Part shown: positions 34,469-43,974 of the stretch, in pieces
Position numbering within the stretch: the first letter of the stretch is position 1
How the letters are laid out: every line of letters begins with the position of its first letter
Assembly (NCBI GenBank): GCA_964398215.1
Contig: CAYNNP010000004.1
Location: 1-64,000, forward strand
Direction: 5' to 3'
Source: CAYNNP01 sp964398215
GTDB lineage: Bacteria > Planctomycetota > Planctomycetia > Pirellulales > Pirellulaceae
DNA: 64,000 nt
The notes under the pieces: model-generated
Seen by the model: only the letters and a program-made list of their open reading frames with translations
Databases searched by the model: none
Told to the model about the DNA's origin: nothing
Made by a program: the position numbers and the translations under genes

Positions 34469-36514
34469 CTACTCTGCGATGACACGTTTCCCCAACACCT
34501 TCACGTCCTCGACCAAAGCGACGGGACGAAGACGAATTGGGCCATCGCCTAGCAATGACGTGTCAATCGACAACTTGCCTTTCTCACCAGCGATTGAGCC
34601 CACGACTTCACCAAAGTGCATCAAGTCGATTGATTTTGCTCCAGCGCAGCTCAATTCGACCTCAACCTTTTTAGTCTTGTCATCTTTCGGCTGAATAATC
34701 GATACAACGGGTGTTGGCAACGGACCTGTTCCAATAATAGATTCTGTAAACGTCGACCGCGGCTCGGTGCTGTCAAAGCCGACCAACGATACTCGGACGT
34801 CCCAAACACCTGATGCTTCCTCTGGCAGGTTGATTCTGATATTCGGTGCAGGCTTCAGTGTTTGCACAAACTGGTCTGCGATAAAAAGCTCGATGTGACG
34901 TATCGGAGAGTCCGGAACCTTGAGCCCGAGATTGCGTCGCTGAATACCGACTTGGCCATTATCAAGAATTGAAATATCCACCAGGTCGCTTGGCGGTTTG
35001 GCATACGGACTGGCAGCTGGGTCTCCTACGATCAATAACTGATAGGGCGAAGAAACCGAAAGATAGAAAGCTTCGATTGCAGAAGCTCCATCGGCATAGA
35101 ATGCGTACATGATCGGCAATGGGAATTTTTGCTGAATCGCGTAGGGCTCTGCCACAGTACCACTGCTCATGGCTGCCCCTGCATGTAGCAAGGCGGTGAG
35201 TTTCGTTTGGCTAGTGCTCTCGAAAACGGCTCCGTAGCTGGTCAAGTTGTCGGCAATCGCACCAGGTACAAACTTCCACGGCGCATCCTCGAACTTCAGT
35301 TTTGCCCGGCCAACCAACATGCCTGCGATATCGGCCTTCACTTTTGGCAAGTCCGAGCGAAAAATCTCTGTCTTGAATCCTTTGTTTTGCAGATAGACCA
35401 TCGCGTCAGGAACATTTGGCATTCTGGTTGTTGACCGCACATCTTTATTACCAGAAAAGAAAAAATCAGCCTTGGGATATGTATGGTCACATTTACTGGC
35501 GCGCTCCAGCACCTCCAGTGCTTGCGGCACCGTACTGCCGTTTTTGTGGACGACCGCCAGCATGCATGACATTAAATACGGTACGCCACCGGATGCGATT
35601 GGAAAGTAGCTGCCGGTGGATTCAAACCCAAGGCTCGCACCGAAACCAATCGGAGGTTGGTAGATCGTTGGTGATTGATTCAGCAGTGGCAAGATCTTTG
35701 CAATCGTTGGATCCGCAAGTAATGGTTTCAGTGATTCAGATTCTTTCAAGTAGTTTGCTGACCACCAATTGAATTGATGCGGCAGTTGCGGGTCGAACCC
35801 TCCAACCATGGCTCGCCGCAACCATGCGATCGCTTTTGTCTTGTCTCCTGCCTGTGCGTAGGCGTCGGCAGTTTGGATTGCCAGCACCGGTAGCGTCGGG
35901 TGCTCGTTCGCAAGTTTCTCAAACGCACTAGCAGCTTCGGCGTACTTCTTTGATTCCAAGTCCGCTTTTGCTGCCTCGATTCGCTCTCGTTTTTCAGCGT
36001 TAAGTGACAACCGAAAAGATCGATCGATTTTGCCACGCGCATAGAGGTTGGAGTTCATGGAGAAATAGTTGGGATCGTCTGCCAGCATGAACCGATAAAA
36101 GAACGTTGCTCCGGTCAGCGAGGCGATGGCTCTCTGAACCTTCTTGAGGCCCGGGTTCTCGAATTTTTTGTGATGCTCACTGACATTCACGGACGTCGGG
36201 AAATCTGCTGAATAGGCAATCACCTTTGACTGCACTGTGATTTTTCGCCGATTCAATTCGGTCAAAATCGGCTTGAGAATCTTGTCTTTGAAATCACTCA
36301 GGCTGACTCGCAATTTTTTGGGAACGCCTTTCAGATGAATCACATTGCCGGAAGGGATTTGCCGCCAATGGATGTAATGGTTTGCGATCGTTCGGGACGT
36401 CTGGGATTCGGCGTTGACCACAACGATTACGTTTTCCGGCCCAACGCCAGCAAAACAACAAGGCGCCCAGCAAATCCACAGCGCAGCGAGAAAAATTGGG
36501 TAAATTCGGCTCAT
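34469..36514 (-). CDS. TIGR03790-like exported protein
   Basis: A 681-residue protein with a signal peptide (residues 1-22, ending CCFAG). The mature start GPENVIVVVNAESQTSRTIANHY and the nearby IHWRQIPSGNVIHL are recognisable features of the TIGR03790 family, whose function is unknown. Residues about 180-270 contain helical TPR-like repeats (EAASAFEKLANEHP, ADAYAQAGDKTKAIAWLRRA) inserted into the family core. The C-terminal 150 residues look like beta-sandwich domains. It is divergent from a PEP-CTERM gene, sharing a 137-bp upstream region. Confidence 0.78.
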   Translation of the reverse strand: MSRIYPIFLAALWICWAPCCFAGVGPENVIVVVNAESQTSRTIANHYIHWRQIPSGNVIHLKGVPKKLRVSLSDFKDKILKPILTELNRRKITVQSKVIAYSADFPTSVNVSEHHKKFENPGLKKVQRAIASLTGATFFYRFMLADDPNYFSMNSNLYARGKIDRSFRLSLNAEKRERIEAAKADLESKKYAEAASAFEKLANEHPTLPVLAIQTADAYAQAGDKTKAIAWLRRAMVGGFDPQLPHQFNWWSANYLKESESLKPLLADPTIAKILPLLNQSPTIYQPPIGFGASLGFESTGSYFPIASGGVPYLMSCMLAVVHKNGSTVPQALEVLERASKCDHTYPKADFFFSGNKDVRSTTRMPNVPDAMVYLQNKGFKTEIFRSDLPKVKADIAGMLVGRAKLKFEDAPWKFVPGAIADNLTSYGAVFESTSQTKLTALLHAGAAMSSGTVAEPYAIQQKFPLPIMYAFYADGASAIEAFYLSVSSPYQLLIVGDPAASPYAKPPSDLVDISILDNGQVGIQRRNLGLKVPDSPIRHIELFIADQFVQTLKPAPNIRINLPEEASGVWDVRVSLVGFDSTEPRSTFTESIIGTGPLPTPVVSIIQPKDDKTKKVEVELSCAGAKSIDLMHFGEVVGSIAGEKGKLSIDTSLLGDGPIRLRPVALVEDVKVLGKRVIAE

Positions 36515-36651
36515 GTTTTGGTTCTCAACTAGACGTTTTTGCCCTGAATTTGGACACTTTATGTGCCAAGACTATTCGGTTTGAGGCACTGGCGACTATT
36601 CTAATGTCTGTTTCCGTGACGATTTAAGCTACGAGCCATATTCAACAGATT

Positions 36652-37368
36652 ATGAAAAACTATTTCACCGCCGCTCTATTGCTTGGTTTTCTGTTCCCCG
36701 TCACCGCTAAGGCCGATTTGTTGGTCGAGCTTCAGGACGCGTCGATTTCCGCCGGCGGTAACGTATCGGTCGATGTCTTGATCAGCGGGATTGTTGATGC
36801 ACTGGATGATCCCTTCGTCCAAATGGATGAAGTGCTGGCCGAATTCGAACTGTTGTTGAATATCAATCCGGCTGGCGTAACTTCTGGCACAGAGCTGCAG
36901 TTCATCGACCCGCAGAGCGAGTCGTTTTTGACGAACTCCGACTACGTTTTCTTTGGGAACTCGGATGCGGTTATTAACGACGTTGCGGCTTCGAATCTGC
37001 GAAGTTTAGTGGGGACTAATGATTCACTCCAAGTCATCGATTTCAACATTGATGAGTTTGACGACCCTATCGATACCACGGTCACCTCTGACAACCTCTT
37101 GATATCGTTTGAATTGACCCACCAGCTGAACGGAGCGAATGCTGGCCTAACAGCAGGCGATACTTTCGAGATCAGTGTCGATCAAACCTCAGGATTCTTT
37201 GATGAAGGCGGTTTCGAAATCGACTTCGCCAACAATTTCGCCACGATTACTGTTGCTTCAGCTGTTCCTGAGCCAAGTACGATGGTCGCTGGGGTGGTTG
37301 CATTGTTGATGTTGGTTCCCGTCATCAATCGACGCCGACGGTTGGCTAAGCAAACTTGCCCTGCTTAA
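36652..37368 (+). CDS. PEP-CTERM sorting-domain protein
   Basis: A 238-residue exported protein. Signal peptide residues 1-22 (ending TAKAD). The mature part is acidic and beta-rich, resembling cohesin-like surface modules (LLVELQDASISAGGNVSVDVLISG). The C-terminus has a PEP-CTERM signal: VPEPS, a hydrophobic helix (TMVAGVVALLMLVPVI) and the basic tail NRRRR. Exosortases cut such signals and usually attach the protein to the envelope or export it with exopolysaccharide. No exosortase gene is present in the window. Confidence 0.85.
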   Translation: MKNYFTAALLLGFLFPVTAKADLLVELQDASISAGGNVSVDVLISGIVDALDDPFVQMDEVLAEFELLLNINPAGVTSGTELQFIDPQSESFLTNSDYVFFGNSDAVINDVAASNLRSLVGTNDSLQVIDFNIDEFDDPIDTTVTSDNLLISFELTHQLNGANAGLTAGDTFEISVDQTSGFFDEGGFEIDFANNFATITVASAVPEPSTMVAGVVALLMLVPVINRRRRLAKQTCPA

Positions 37369-37491
37369 CAGGCCCCAGTCTTTTCTTGAAAACGCTTTGC
37401 GTGGTTTGACCTGTTTTCATTGTGCTTCGCCATTGCACGTGGGGTGCGAACGAGTACGAATTCACGGTAAACTCGTTCATCTGGATACACA

Positions 37492-37564
37492 GCCCCCTTG
37501 GTCTAGTGGCCCAGGACGCTGGGCTCTCAGCCCAGAGGCAGCAGTTCGAATCTGTTAGGGGGTA
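37492..37564 (+). tRNA. tRNA-Glu (anticodon CUC)
   Basis: A full 73-base cloverleaf: acceptor GCCCCCT paired with AGGGGGT, a D-arm reading GGTCTAGTGGCCCAGGAC as in bacterial tRNA-Glu, anticodon stem CTGGG/CCCAG, anticodon CTC at 37526-37528, and T-loop TTCGAAT. The discriminator base is A. No CCA is encoded, so the CCA tail must be added enzymatically. It is isolated between the PEP-CTERM and metallopeptidase genes; the rest of this 407-bp gap holds no other feature I can support. Confidence 0.95.
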
Positions 37565-37775
37565 CTCTCACCGTTGGACCGCAAGTTCGGAAAATCGAAC
37601 AAATCTCGGCTGGCAGCGGCCAAGCTACTATCCAGCTTGAAAGAATGACTTGCTCTGCCTACCGCTCGCCCAACTTGGTTTCCCTGGGGTATGATGCTCA
37701 ATTGCCCAGTGGAAATTTATCGAGTTAGCCCTAACAATACATTTGGCAATAAAAGTCCTTTAGGAGTATGTAGAT

Positions 37776-38630
37776 ATGCGGTGGCGCGGACGACGTCAGA
37801 GTGACAATGTCGAAGACCGACGTGGCATGGGTGGTGGCGCCGTGATGGGCGGCGGTATCGGCATGATCGTGATCTTCTTGATCGGAGCCTTCTTGGGCGT
37901 GAACCCACAGAAACTGGCAGGGATTCGCGGCGGCCCAGCGAAAGCAGGGGGCGCTAAGAAGAAAATGACAAAGGCAGAAATCGAATCAGGCAATTTTGCT
38001 GCGGTTGTATTGGCCGACACCGAGGACGTTTGGACTAAGCTTTTTGCAGAGGCTGGTAGAAAGTACACGCCGCCCAAAATGGTTCTCTTTACAGGTAAAG
38101 TCACATCGGCATGCGGCGCTGCAACATCCGCTTCCGGGCCGTTCTACTGTCCAGGTGACCAAAAAGTCTATTTGGATACTTCGTTTTTTGTTCAAATGGA
38201 AAAGCAACTGAATGCCCCCGGTGATTTTGCGCAGGCTTACGTCATCGCACATGAAGTTGGACATCACGTACAAAACATTTTGGGATATACCAATAAAGTT
38301 GAACGTGTACGTCGAACCAAAAGCAAAGTCGAGGCGAATCGTGCATCGGTCCGGTTGGAACTGCAAGCCGACTTTTTCGCTGGGTGCATGCTCAACCATG
38401 CACAGCGCACCAAAGGCATCATTGAAAGCGGTGACATTGAAGAAGCACTTCGCGCTGCAACTGCAATCGGCGACGACCGGCTACAGCAGAAAAGTAGGGG
38501 TGGTTATGTGGATGTCGAATCGTTCACACACGGCACCAGCGAACAGCGGCTTCGTTGGTTCATGAAAGGAATCAAGACTGGCGATCTTGGCCAAGCTGAT
38601 ACTTTCAATATCCCCTACAGCCAACTGTAG
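37776..38630 (+). CDS. YpfJ-type neutral zinc metallopeptidase
   Basis: A 284-residue protein of the YpfJ/Zn_peptidase_2 family (PF04228). It begins with the family MRWRGRRQSDNVEDRRG segment, has one membrane helix (about 25-45), and then a metalloprotease domain. The zinc-binding HEVGH is at 159-163, and LELQADFFAGC near 190-200 supplies the third ligand region. The typical CGAA...GPFYCP...YLD sequence before HExxH is also present. The start is fixed by AGGAG 9 bases upstream. The physiological substrate is not known for this family. Co-directional with the small gene that follows after 33 bp. Confidence 0.9.
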   Translation: MRWRGRRQSDNVEDRRGMGGGAVMGGGIGMIVIFLIGAFLGVNPQKLAGIRGGPAKAGGAKKKMTKAEIESGNFAAVVLADTEDVWTKLFAEAGRKYTPPKMVLFTGKVTSACGAATSASGPFYCPGDQKVYLDTSFFVQMEKQLNAPGDFAQAYVIAHEVGHHVQNILGYTNKVERVRRTKSKVEANRASVRLELQADFFAGCMLNHAQRTKGIIESGDIEEALRAATAIGDDRLQQKSRGGYVDVESFTHGTSEQRLRWFMKGIKTGDLGQADTFNIPYSQL

Positions 38631-38663
38631 ATTTTTCCGGCTTGATTCACCGCGGGATCGCAA

Positions 38664-39152
38664 ATGCAATATCCTGTTCTTCCTGATTTCGGGTGCTTCC
38701 CGCGGTGGCCCGAAAATGGGCGTTCTTTTATCCATCCAGACGATGTTCCGTTGGTGACTCGTTGCTTGCCAAGCGAACGAGTTTTTAAACGCGAACTCTT
38801 TGATGGCACCTACTATCACTATCGATACGGCAACGTGCGTTTTCGATTGCAACCTTGCATGTGGTTGAAGATTGATCACGAAGGTTTGGATATCGGTGAT
38901 CTGGTTGAAACGATCGGAATCGGCATGCAACGTGAGCTTTTTGTAGCCGAGATTTGGGGCATGCACTACATTCGCCGCAAAGGCCGGATCCTGTATCGAC
39001 TGCGGCGCGGTCAGGCGAAGATCCCGCGTCTGTATGCGTCACATCAGATGAAACTACTGACGGACAAGTCATCAGTACGCGAGGGCGATGTTCAGCACCC
39101 AGTGCCGCGTTGGAACGGCCAAGGCGAGACTATCGAAGGAATCGATTGGTAG
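38664..39152 (+). CDS. Conserved-looking protein of unknown function
   Basis: A 162-residue soluble protein I do not recognise with confidence. It has no signal peptide or membrane segment. It starts with FGCFPRWPENGRSFIHPDD, contains LPSERVFKRELFDGTYYHYRYG, and ends with several basic, aromatic residues (YRLRRGQAKIPRLY). The Trp/Pro-rich start and conserved-looking charged motifs suggest a compact domain. It follows the metallopeptidase after 33 bp in the same direction and is convergent with the glycosyltransferase gene. Confidence 0.65.
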   Translation: MQYPVLPDFGCFPRWPENGRSFIHPDDVPLVTRCLPSERVFKRELFDGTYYHYRYGNVRFRLQPCMWLKIDHEGLDIGDLVETIGIGMQRELFVAEIWGMHYIRRKGRILYRLRRGQAKIPRLYASHQMKLLTDKSSVREGDVQHPVPRWNGQGETIEGIDW

Positions 39153-39180
39153 TTGTTGGTCGTTCAGTGTCGACAACGCA

Positions 39181-39942
39181 CTACTTTGTAAACGCCAAGC
39201 GAATCATGTAGCCGGCGGATCGAAGTGCTTCAGAAAATGTTAGCTTGCTGGAACCTCTTGTTCGGTCGGTGAACGTGATCGGCAGCTCCGACATCTTGCT
39301 GCCGTTTTGTTGCAAGCGAACGAGTAGTTCTTCCAGCAATGCATATCCGGTGCATTTCAATTTGCTTCGATCCAGCTTTGACAAAGCGCTAACCCTGTAG
39401 CAACGAATCGATCCACTGCAGTCTTTCACCGGTAATCGTAGACACAGTCCTGCGAAGCGATTGACGATACCGCTCATGATACGCCGGTGTTTTGGCCAAC
39501 CAACAATCTTTCCTCCGCTGACGTATCGAGACCCTATCACCACGTCGATTTGTGGTTCGTCCTGTGCGGCACGCAATAGGCGAGGCAGATCGACAGGGTT
39601 GTGGCTGAGATCACCATCAAGGTTTATGAAGTAATCGAATTGGCCTTCGATGGCTCGTTCGATCGCAACCAAGGTCGCACTTCCGAGCCCTCGCTCATGT
39701 TCCCGGACAATGACATCCACCCTGTCATCCGCTTGCCAAGCCTCTCGTACCATTTTTGCGGTTTGGTCAGGAGAGTTGTCGTCGACAATCAAGATGTTCG
39801 TGTCAGGCAGCGCCGATCGAACTTGTAGAATCAAGTCCATGATGGATTCCGCTTCGTTGTAGGTGCAAATGCCTACAAGTGTGCGTACTGATTCAGGATC
39901 CGACGTGGTGTTCAAGGCGCGGTGTATTGTCAAGCAAGTCAA
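39181..39942 (-). CDS. DPM1-like family 2 glycosyltransferase
   Basis: A 253-residue cytoplasmic glycosyltransferase. GT-A motifs: the LVGICTYNEAE start, ILIVDDNSPDQT (nucleotide-binding DD), FINLDGDLSHNP (DxD metal-binding site), VVIGSRYVSGG and the acceptor-side CSGSIRCYR. This is the polyprenyl-phosphate mannose synthase (DPM1) branch, without the membrane extension of Ppm1. It probably makes a lipid-linked mannose or glucose donor for exported glycans. No ATG opens the frame; TTG 39942 is used here, and TTG 39933 is an alternative. Confidence 0.88.
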   Translation of the reverse strand: MTCLTIHRALNTTSDPESVRTLVGICTYNEAESIMDLILQVRSALPDTNILIVDDNSPDQTAKMVREAWQADDRVDVIVREHERGLGSATLVAIERAIEGQFDYFINLDGDLSHNPVDLPRLLRAAQDEPQIDVVIGSRYVSGGKIVGWPKHRRIMSGIVNRFAGLCLRLPVKDCSGSIRCYRVSALSKLDRSKLKCTGYALLEELLVRLQQNGSKMSELPITFTDRTRGSSKLTFSEALRSAGYMIRLAFTK

Positions 39943-40039
39943 AAACTGGTAGCCGAAAGAGCGTTCAGCCTACCTGACAACTTAACGCGTGCTGTGGAAT
40001 CAGGCTACGGGATTTTCGACGAAACACCCGGTAATGGCC

Positions 40040-40465
40040 CTATGCATGCAGCAGAAATGGACTGGTCCATTCAGGTAGTTCGACTTTGGCGTCGGCCCAG
40101 CCTATCGTAAAGCCGTCATCGTCAGGCTTTGTTCTACCGACTGTGGCAGTGACTTGCACAAGCGTTTCTACACCAGTCTGCTTGCTTACAGTGGCACTCA
40201 TTTTCTTGGCACGTCTGGCCGCAAAACGATCCGCCATCAGCGACACGATGCCTTCGTTTCCCAGCATCCAATCAAACCGAAATTGGCTTGGCGATGTCTC
40301 GGCATTCATCGCAACATAGACTTCCTGGATTGTATGAACGACATCGATCAGCAACGGTGCGCAAACACGAACATGAGCGGGCAATACCAAAACTGGCGTG
40401 CGGCACTGGTCACGCGCGCTCAGTACCATCTCGGCCGCAAGTCGATTTTTCGATGACTCGATCAT
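40040..40465 (-). CDS. Unknown protein downstream of the ExeA-like ATPase
   Basis: A 141-residue protein without signal peptide. It reads like a single alpha/beta domain with RTPVLVLPAHVRVCAPLLIDVV near residue 20 and ends in a polar region. I do not recognise a family. It begins 8 bp after the ATPase stop, so the two are almost certainly co-transcribed and may act together. Confidence 0.6.
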   Translation of the reverse strand: MIESSKNRLAAEMVLSARDQCRTPVLVLPAHVRVCAPLLIDVVHTIQEVYVAMNAETSPSQFRFDWMLGNEGIVSLMADRFAARRAKKMSATVSKQTGVETLVQVTATVGRTKPDDDGFTIGWADAKVELPEWTSPFLLHA

Positions 40466-40473
40466 CTGATTAC

Positions 40474-42225
40474 CTACGAACCTGAACGCATCTTGTGCAG
40501 CATGTCACGGTAGTCGACATTGCTACGGTCTTGGCGGACCGCTGTTTGAGTAGGCTGAACAACACGAGAAATGCTCACATCATCCTCAATCACGATGATA
40601 TCGCTGTCATCGCGAACCTGTATTGGTTCTGGTGCACCGGGAAGCGGTCTGAAGTGCTCACGAGGCTCTTCCATCCAAACGACATCGCTTGCACGCGAGT
40701 TTGGTCCAACAAGCGGCGCTTCGGTTGAAAACAATGTCTCGTTCGCAAGTCGTGACAAGTTGACGATCTCCTCATGGATCTCGCTCTCCAACTCAGTCGC
40801 TCGATTTAGCATCGGTTCCGCGGGTTGAGAACGCGGGCTGACTCGTACATCTTCTTCTTGTTCGTATTCACCAAACAGAACTCGCGGCAATGGCGCCGGT
40901 TTTGGGATGTGCCGTGCAACGTCGGAAGCAACGTTCTCTGCGCTGTGTTCGTCAACAGGCTGCGAACGGTTCATCGATTCATCAAAGTCGATTGCTTGAA
41001 AATCGAATTCATCGCGATTGATTTCTATCTCTTGGTAGCTTGTTTCTCGGCGAGCAGCAATGTCGGCCGGTTGCTCTGCCGGATCGCAATCCAGATCATC
41101 GAAAACTGGCGGCTCAGGAGCCACGTTGGTCTCCTGGCACGCTGGTGAACTCTGTGTGTCAGGTTTGAGTTCGGCAAAAACGGGTTCTTCACTGGTCGCG
41201 CCGCATGATCCGCAACCCGGTGAACTCACAGGTTGTTCTTCCTGGTGTTCGGTACTGGGTTCTTCGCAGACTGTTTCGCATGCCGCGGTCGGTTTATCCT
41301 CAGTCTCTGTCTCTTGTTCGCATTCAGCAAAATCAGATGAACTGAGTGCGTCATCTGCCGAAAGAGCACCAAATTCAACGGGAGAAACATTGGTGTTTGT
41401 GATCTCCGGTTCTTCGACCATCGGGCTAGGCAACTGCTGAAGATTCGCCCAAGCGGTATCGATAACTTGCTCGCAAATGTGGTCTTGGTCCGCATCCGCA
41501 GCACAGTCAATCGCTTCGGTCATCAATTGGTTGATCAGTCTTGGCACACCGCCGCATGCATGGTGGATTGCACCAATCGCCTCGTCGGAGATCGTGTGGT
41601 CTGGGTCGCCACCACAGTTGCGAATCGATTCGCGAATATAGTAGCGAGATTCTTGAGCGTTCAGCGGGTGCAAGTAACAGCGTGTAGAGACACGTTGAAC
41701 GAAAGATTCCATGGCTGGAGCGGTCATCGTTTCTTCGAGTTTGACACCACCGCAAATGACAGTACTGACTCGAGGCTCACCCTCACGCATGACGTTCGTC
41801 GTCATGCGAATGGCTTCCAAGACTTCCTGCGATAGATTTTGGCCTTCGTCGACAATCAACAGTAGGCCATCCTCTGCCGACGCGGGGCCGCAGACGAAAT
41901 CTGCAAGTGCTAAATGCAAATCGCCCTGAACGTCCTTCAAATCAACGCCCAAATGATGAAGCACATGTCGCTGTAATCCATTGACGTCTTGGATCGTGGT
42001 ATCACCGACCACGACGACGTTATGTGATTCCTTGAAGTCACGCGCGAGCTGATTGCAAATCAGTGACTTGCCGGTACCAGGCGGTCCAATGACGACTGAG
42101 ATTCCATCGCGACTGCGAATGCTTCGATGAATTCGGGCCAGGGTTTCTTCAACGCAGCCGTGAGGCACGTATCGTGAAGCACAGGGGAACGCTGGAAATG
42201 GTGGAAGCTGATTGGTTGTGTCCAT
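40474..42225 (-). CDS. ExeA/GspA-like AAA ATPase with long acidic tail
   Basis: A 583-residue protein. Residues 1-275 form an ExeA-type AAA ATPase: Walker A GPPGTGKS at 47-54, Walker B LLLIVDEGQ at 121-129, and the CGGVPRLINQL sensor segment near 222. ExeA/GspA helps insert or assemble the type II secretin in some bacteria; related ATPases also act in exopolysaccharide systems. Residues 280-583 are very acidic and Pro/Ser/Glu-rich, so probably disordered, with a cysteine cluster CGSCG at about 337-341. It lacks the membrane helix and peptidoglycan-binding domain of ExeA and is cytoplasmic. It might serve locus A or locus B, which both lack a secretin here, but this link is inference. Confidence 0.8.
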   Translation of the reverse strand: MDTTNQLPPFPAFPCASRYVPHGCVEETLARIHRSIRSRDGISVVIGPPGTGKSLICNQLARDFKESHNVVVVGDTTIQDVNGLQRHVLHHLGVDLKDVQGDLHLALADFVCGPASAEDGLLLIVDEGQNLSQEVLEAIRMTTNVMREGEPRVSTVICGGVKLEETMTAPAMESFVQRVSTRCYLHPLNAQESRYYIRESIRNCGGDPDHTISDEAIGAIHHACGGVPRLINQLMTEAIDCAADADQDHICEQVIDTAWANLQQLPSPMVEEPEITNTNVSPVEFGALSADDALSSSDFAECEQETETEDKPTAACETVCEEPSTEHQEEQPVSSPGCGSCGATSEEPVFAELKPDTQSSPACQETNVAPEPPVFDDLDCDPAEQPADIAARRETSYQEIEINRDEFDFQAIDFDESMNRSQPVDEHSAENVASDVARHIPKPAPLPRVLFGEYEQEEDVRVSPRSQPAEPMLNRATELESEIHEEIVNLSRLANETLFSTEAPLVGPNSRASDVVWMEEPREHFRPLPGAPEPIQVRDDSDIIVIEDDVSISRVVQPTQTAVRQDRSNVDYRDMLHKMRSGS

Positions 42226-42362
42226 GTCATGAAACCCAAACTAGGAGCACTGTGGAAGGCAGTAAGATCGGTTGCTAATCCGTGGAAACGGACTCATCCT
42301 TACTATCGGTAAACTTGAACATCACTCTGAACTAGAATCGCTCGTAAAAGCAATCAGTTTGA

Positions 42363-43133
42363 TCATTTGAATGAAAGCAAGGCGACTGCCGCAATGACTG
42401 CAAACGCTACGGTCAGGCGGCGCACATGCACTGACATCGGCTGGCGCGTTGCCAAGGAGCCTGGCTGAAAATTGACGGTCATGGTTGGTTCATAACTAGT
42501 CTGCAACGGGCTTTGAATCCGAGTTGTCATTGAACCATCTTTCGCTGACGTCAGCCGAACTTCGGGACTGGAACGTTGCCAAATTGAAAACATACCAACG
42601 GCAAGAAGGGCTACTGCAGCCGCTATCAAGAACGAGAGCGTCGTGAAACCGCCGCTGATTGTTTTGCCGAAAGTGATTTTTGGTGGCTTGGCAGATTGCT
42701 TTTCAAGTTCAATGTTCCGCTGGGCGACTTGGACCTGAGTGGCTGCAAGTTGCTTTTCGGATTCCCAGAATCCTTGCTCACCAGCATCCGTATTTGGCGC
42801 CGAATCTTGCTCGCCTGCGATGAACTGCGCTTGGACAACGTCCGAGCTGGGCTTGGTGCTGGCTGGCCGACTGGCATAATAGTCGCTCAGAGCATGATTC
42901 CATTTCGCGGTCGCCAACTCTGCTGACGGCAAGTATTTTGGAATGAGTTGATGTCGTTTTTGCAATCGTTTTAGATTTGGATCGTCGATAGCCAGCGAAT
43001 AGGTCGCATGGCCCGATTCTTGCCGAATCAGAACGAGTTGGCGGTCAGCCGCTTTGGGCCACATCGCGAGTACAATGACGGACACGGCGAGCGCGAACAC
43101 AATGCAGTCAAGGTTGGCGATACGTTTGATCAT
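42363..43133 (-). CDS. Membrane protein of unknown function
   Basis: A 256-residue protein when started at ATG 43133 (MIKRIANLD). A longer frame reaching 43406 would overlap the start of trpF on the other strand and is unlikely. Three hydrophobic segments are seen at about 11-26, 180-200 and 237-253, with a long polar, coiled-coil-prone region (about 30-170, including LEKQSAKPP) between the first two. This layout recalls polysaccharide co-polymerase (Wzz-like) proteins, but the motifs are absent. It is the upstream neighbour of the ExeA-like ATPase on the same strand, 137 bp apart. Confidence 0.6.
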   Translation of the reverse strand: MIKRIANLDCIVFALAVSVIVLAMWPKAADRQLVLIRQESGHATYSLAIDDPNLKRLQKRHQLIPKYLPSAELATAKWNHALSDYYASRPASTKPSSDVVQAQFIAGEQDSAPNTDAGEQGFWESEKQLAATQVQVAQRNIELEKQSAKPPKITFGKTISGGFTTLSFLIAAAVALLAVGMFSIWQRSSPEVRLTSAKDGSMTTRIQSPLQTSYEPTMTVNFQPGSLATRQPMSVHVRRLTVAFAVIAAVALLSFK

Positions 43134-43256
43134 CGGATTGGGTTGCCCACGAGTGAGATGAAACCAACAATCAGATGATCGGCAACTCGCGATGCAACGA
43201 GCCAACGAATGTGGCAAGTTTTGCGGACTGTACCAATTAAGCAATAACGAGCGTTG

Positions 43257-43925
43257 ATGTTTCACACCAAGATTTGCGGTGTTCGCACCAAGACTGATAT
43301 CGATTGGGTCGCCAAATCCGGCGCTGATGCTATCGGTCTGAATTTCTTTCCACCCAGTGTCCGCTATGTCGATCCGCAATTCGAATCGACGCAGCAGCTT
43401 GGTCAATACGCGAAGGAAAGCGGGCTGCTGGTCGTTGGCGTTTTCGTGAACGCGCCGACAGTAAAGATGCTAAGAATCGCAGAACAAATCCCACTGGATG
43501 TGATCCAGTTGCATGGTGACGAACCCAATGCGCAAGCAATCGAGTTAATCAAGGCCGAGCATCGAGTGATCCGTGCAGTCAAACTGCCAACGGTCGGACT
43601 GACCAAACAAAACATAGATGATGTGACCGAAATTTGGCGTGACCACCCATGTCATCTGTTGTTGGATGCTGATGGCGGGGCTCAGCATGGTGGCAGTGGC
43701 AAGCAGTTGGATTGGATTGTGGTACGACAGTGGGCAGCCCAGTGGGATGCAAGCTGGACGCTTGCTGGCGGACTAAACGCCGTGAATGTCGCCCAGGCCG
43801 TTCAAGATTCAAACGCACCTAGTGTCGATACTGCCAGTGGCGTGGAACAGCCACGCGGCACGAAATCACGTGAATTGATCGAGGTGTTCGTCAAGTCTCG
43901 AAAAGCAGCATCAAACCGGCAGTAG
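43257..43925 (+). CDS. trpF: Phosphoribosylanthranilate isomerase
   Basis: A 222-residue (beta/alpha)8-barrel enzyme of tryptophan biosynthesis, converting N-(5-phosphoribosyl)anthranilate to CdRP in the cytoplasm. The start is ATG 43257; an adjacent in-frame TTG at 43254 is less likely. The catalytic KICG cysteine is at residue 6-7 and the catalytic LDAD aspartate is near residue 138. The phosphate-binding loops LAGGLNAVNV and VDTASGVEQPRGTKS are intact. Length is normal. No other trp genes are nearby, so it is a dispersed trp gene, as is common in planctomycetes. Confidence 0.93.
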   Translation: MFHTKICGVRTKTDIDWVAKSGADAIGLNFFPPSVRYVDPQFESTQQLGQYAKESGLLVVGVFVNAPTVKMLRIAEQIPLDVIQLHGDEPNAQAIELIKAEHRVIRAVKLPTVGLTKQNIDDVTEIWRDHPCHLLLDADGGAQHGGSGKQLDWIVVRQWAAQWDASWTLAGGLNAVNVAQAVQDSNAPSVDTASGVEQPRGTKSRELIEVFVKSRKAASNRQ

Positions 43926-43974
43926 CCAATACATGAGTGATCAGCGTCACGCGATAGAGCGGCCGCAAAGCGGT

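Noticed and set aside
39922..40110. A plus-strand open frame between the glycosyltransferase and the ATPase cluster
   Set aside because: It lies partly in the antisense of two real genes and has no start signal or recognisable product.
42363..43406. A longer form of the membrane protein starting at 43406
   Set aside because: It would overlap the start of trpF on the other strand; ATG 43133 gives a normal N-terminal membrane helix.
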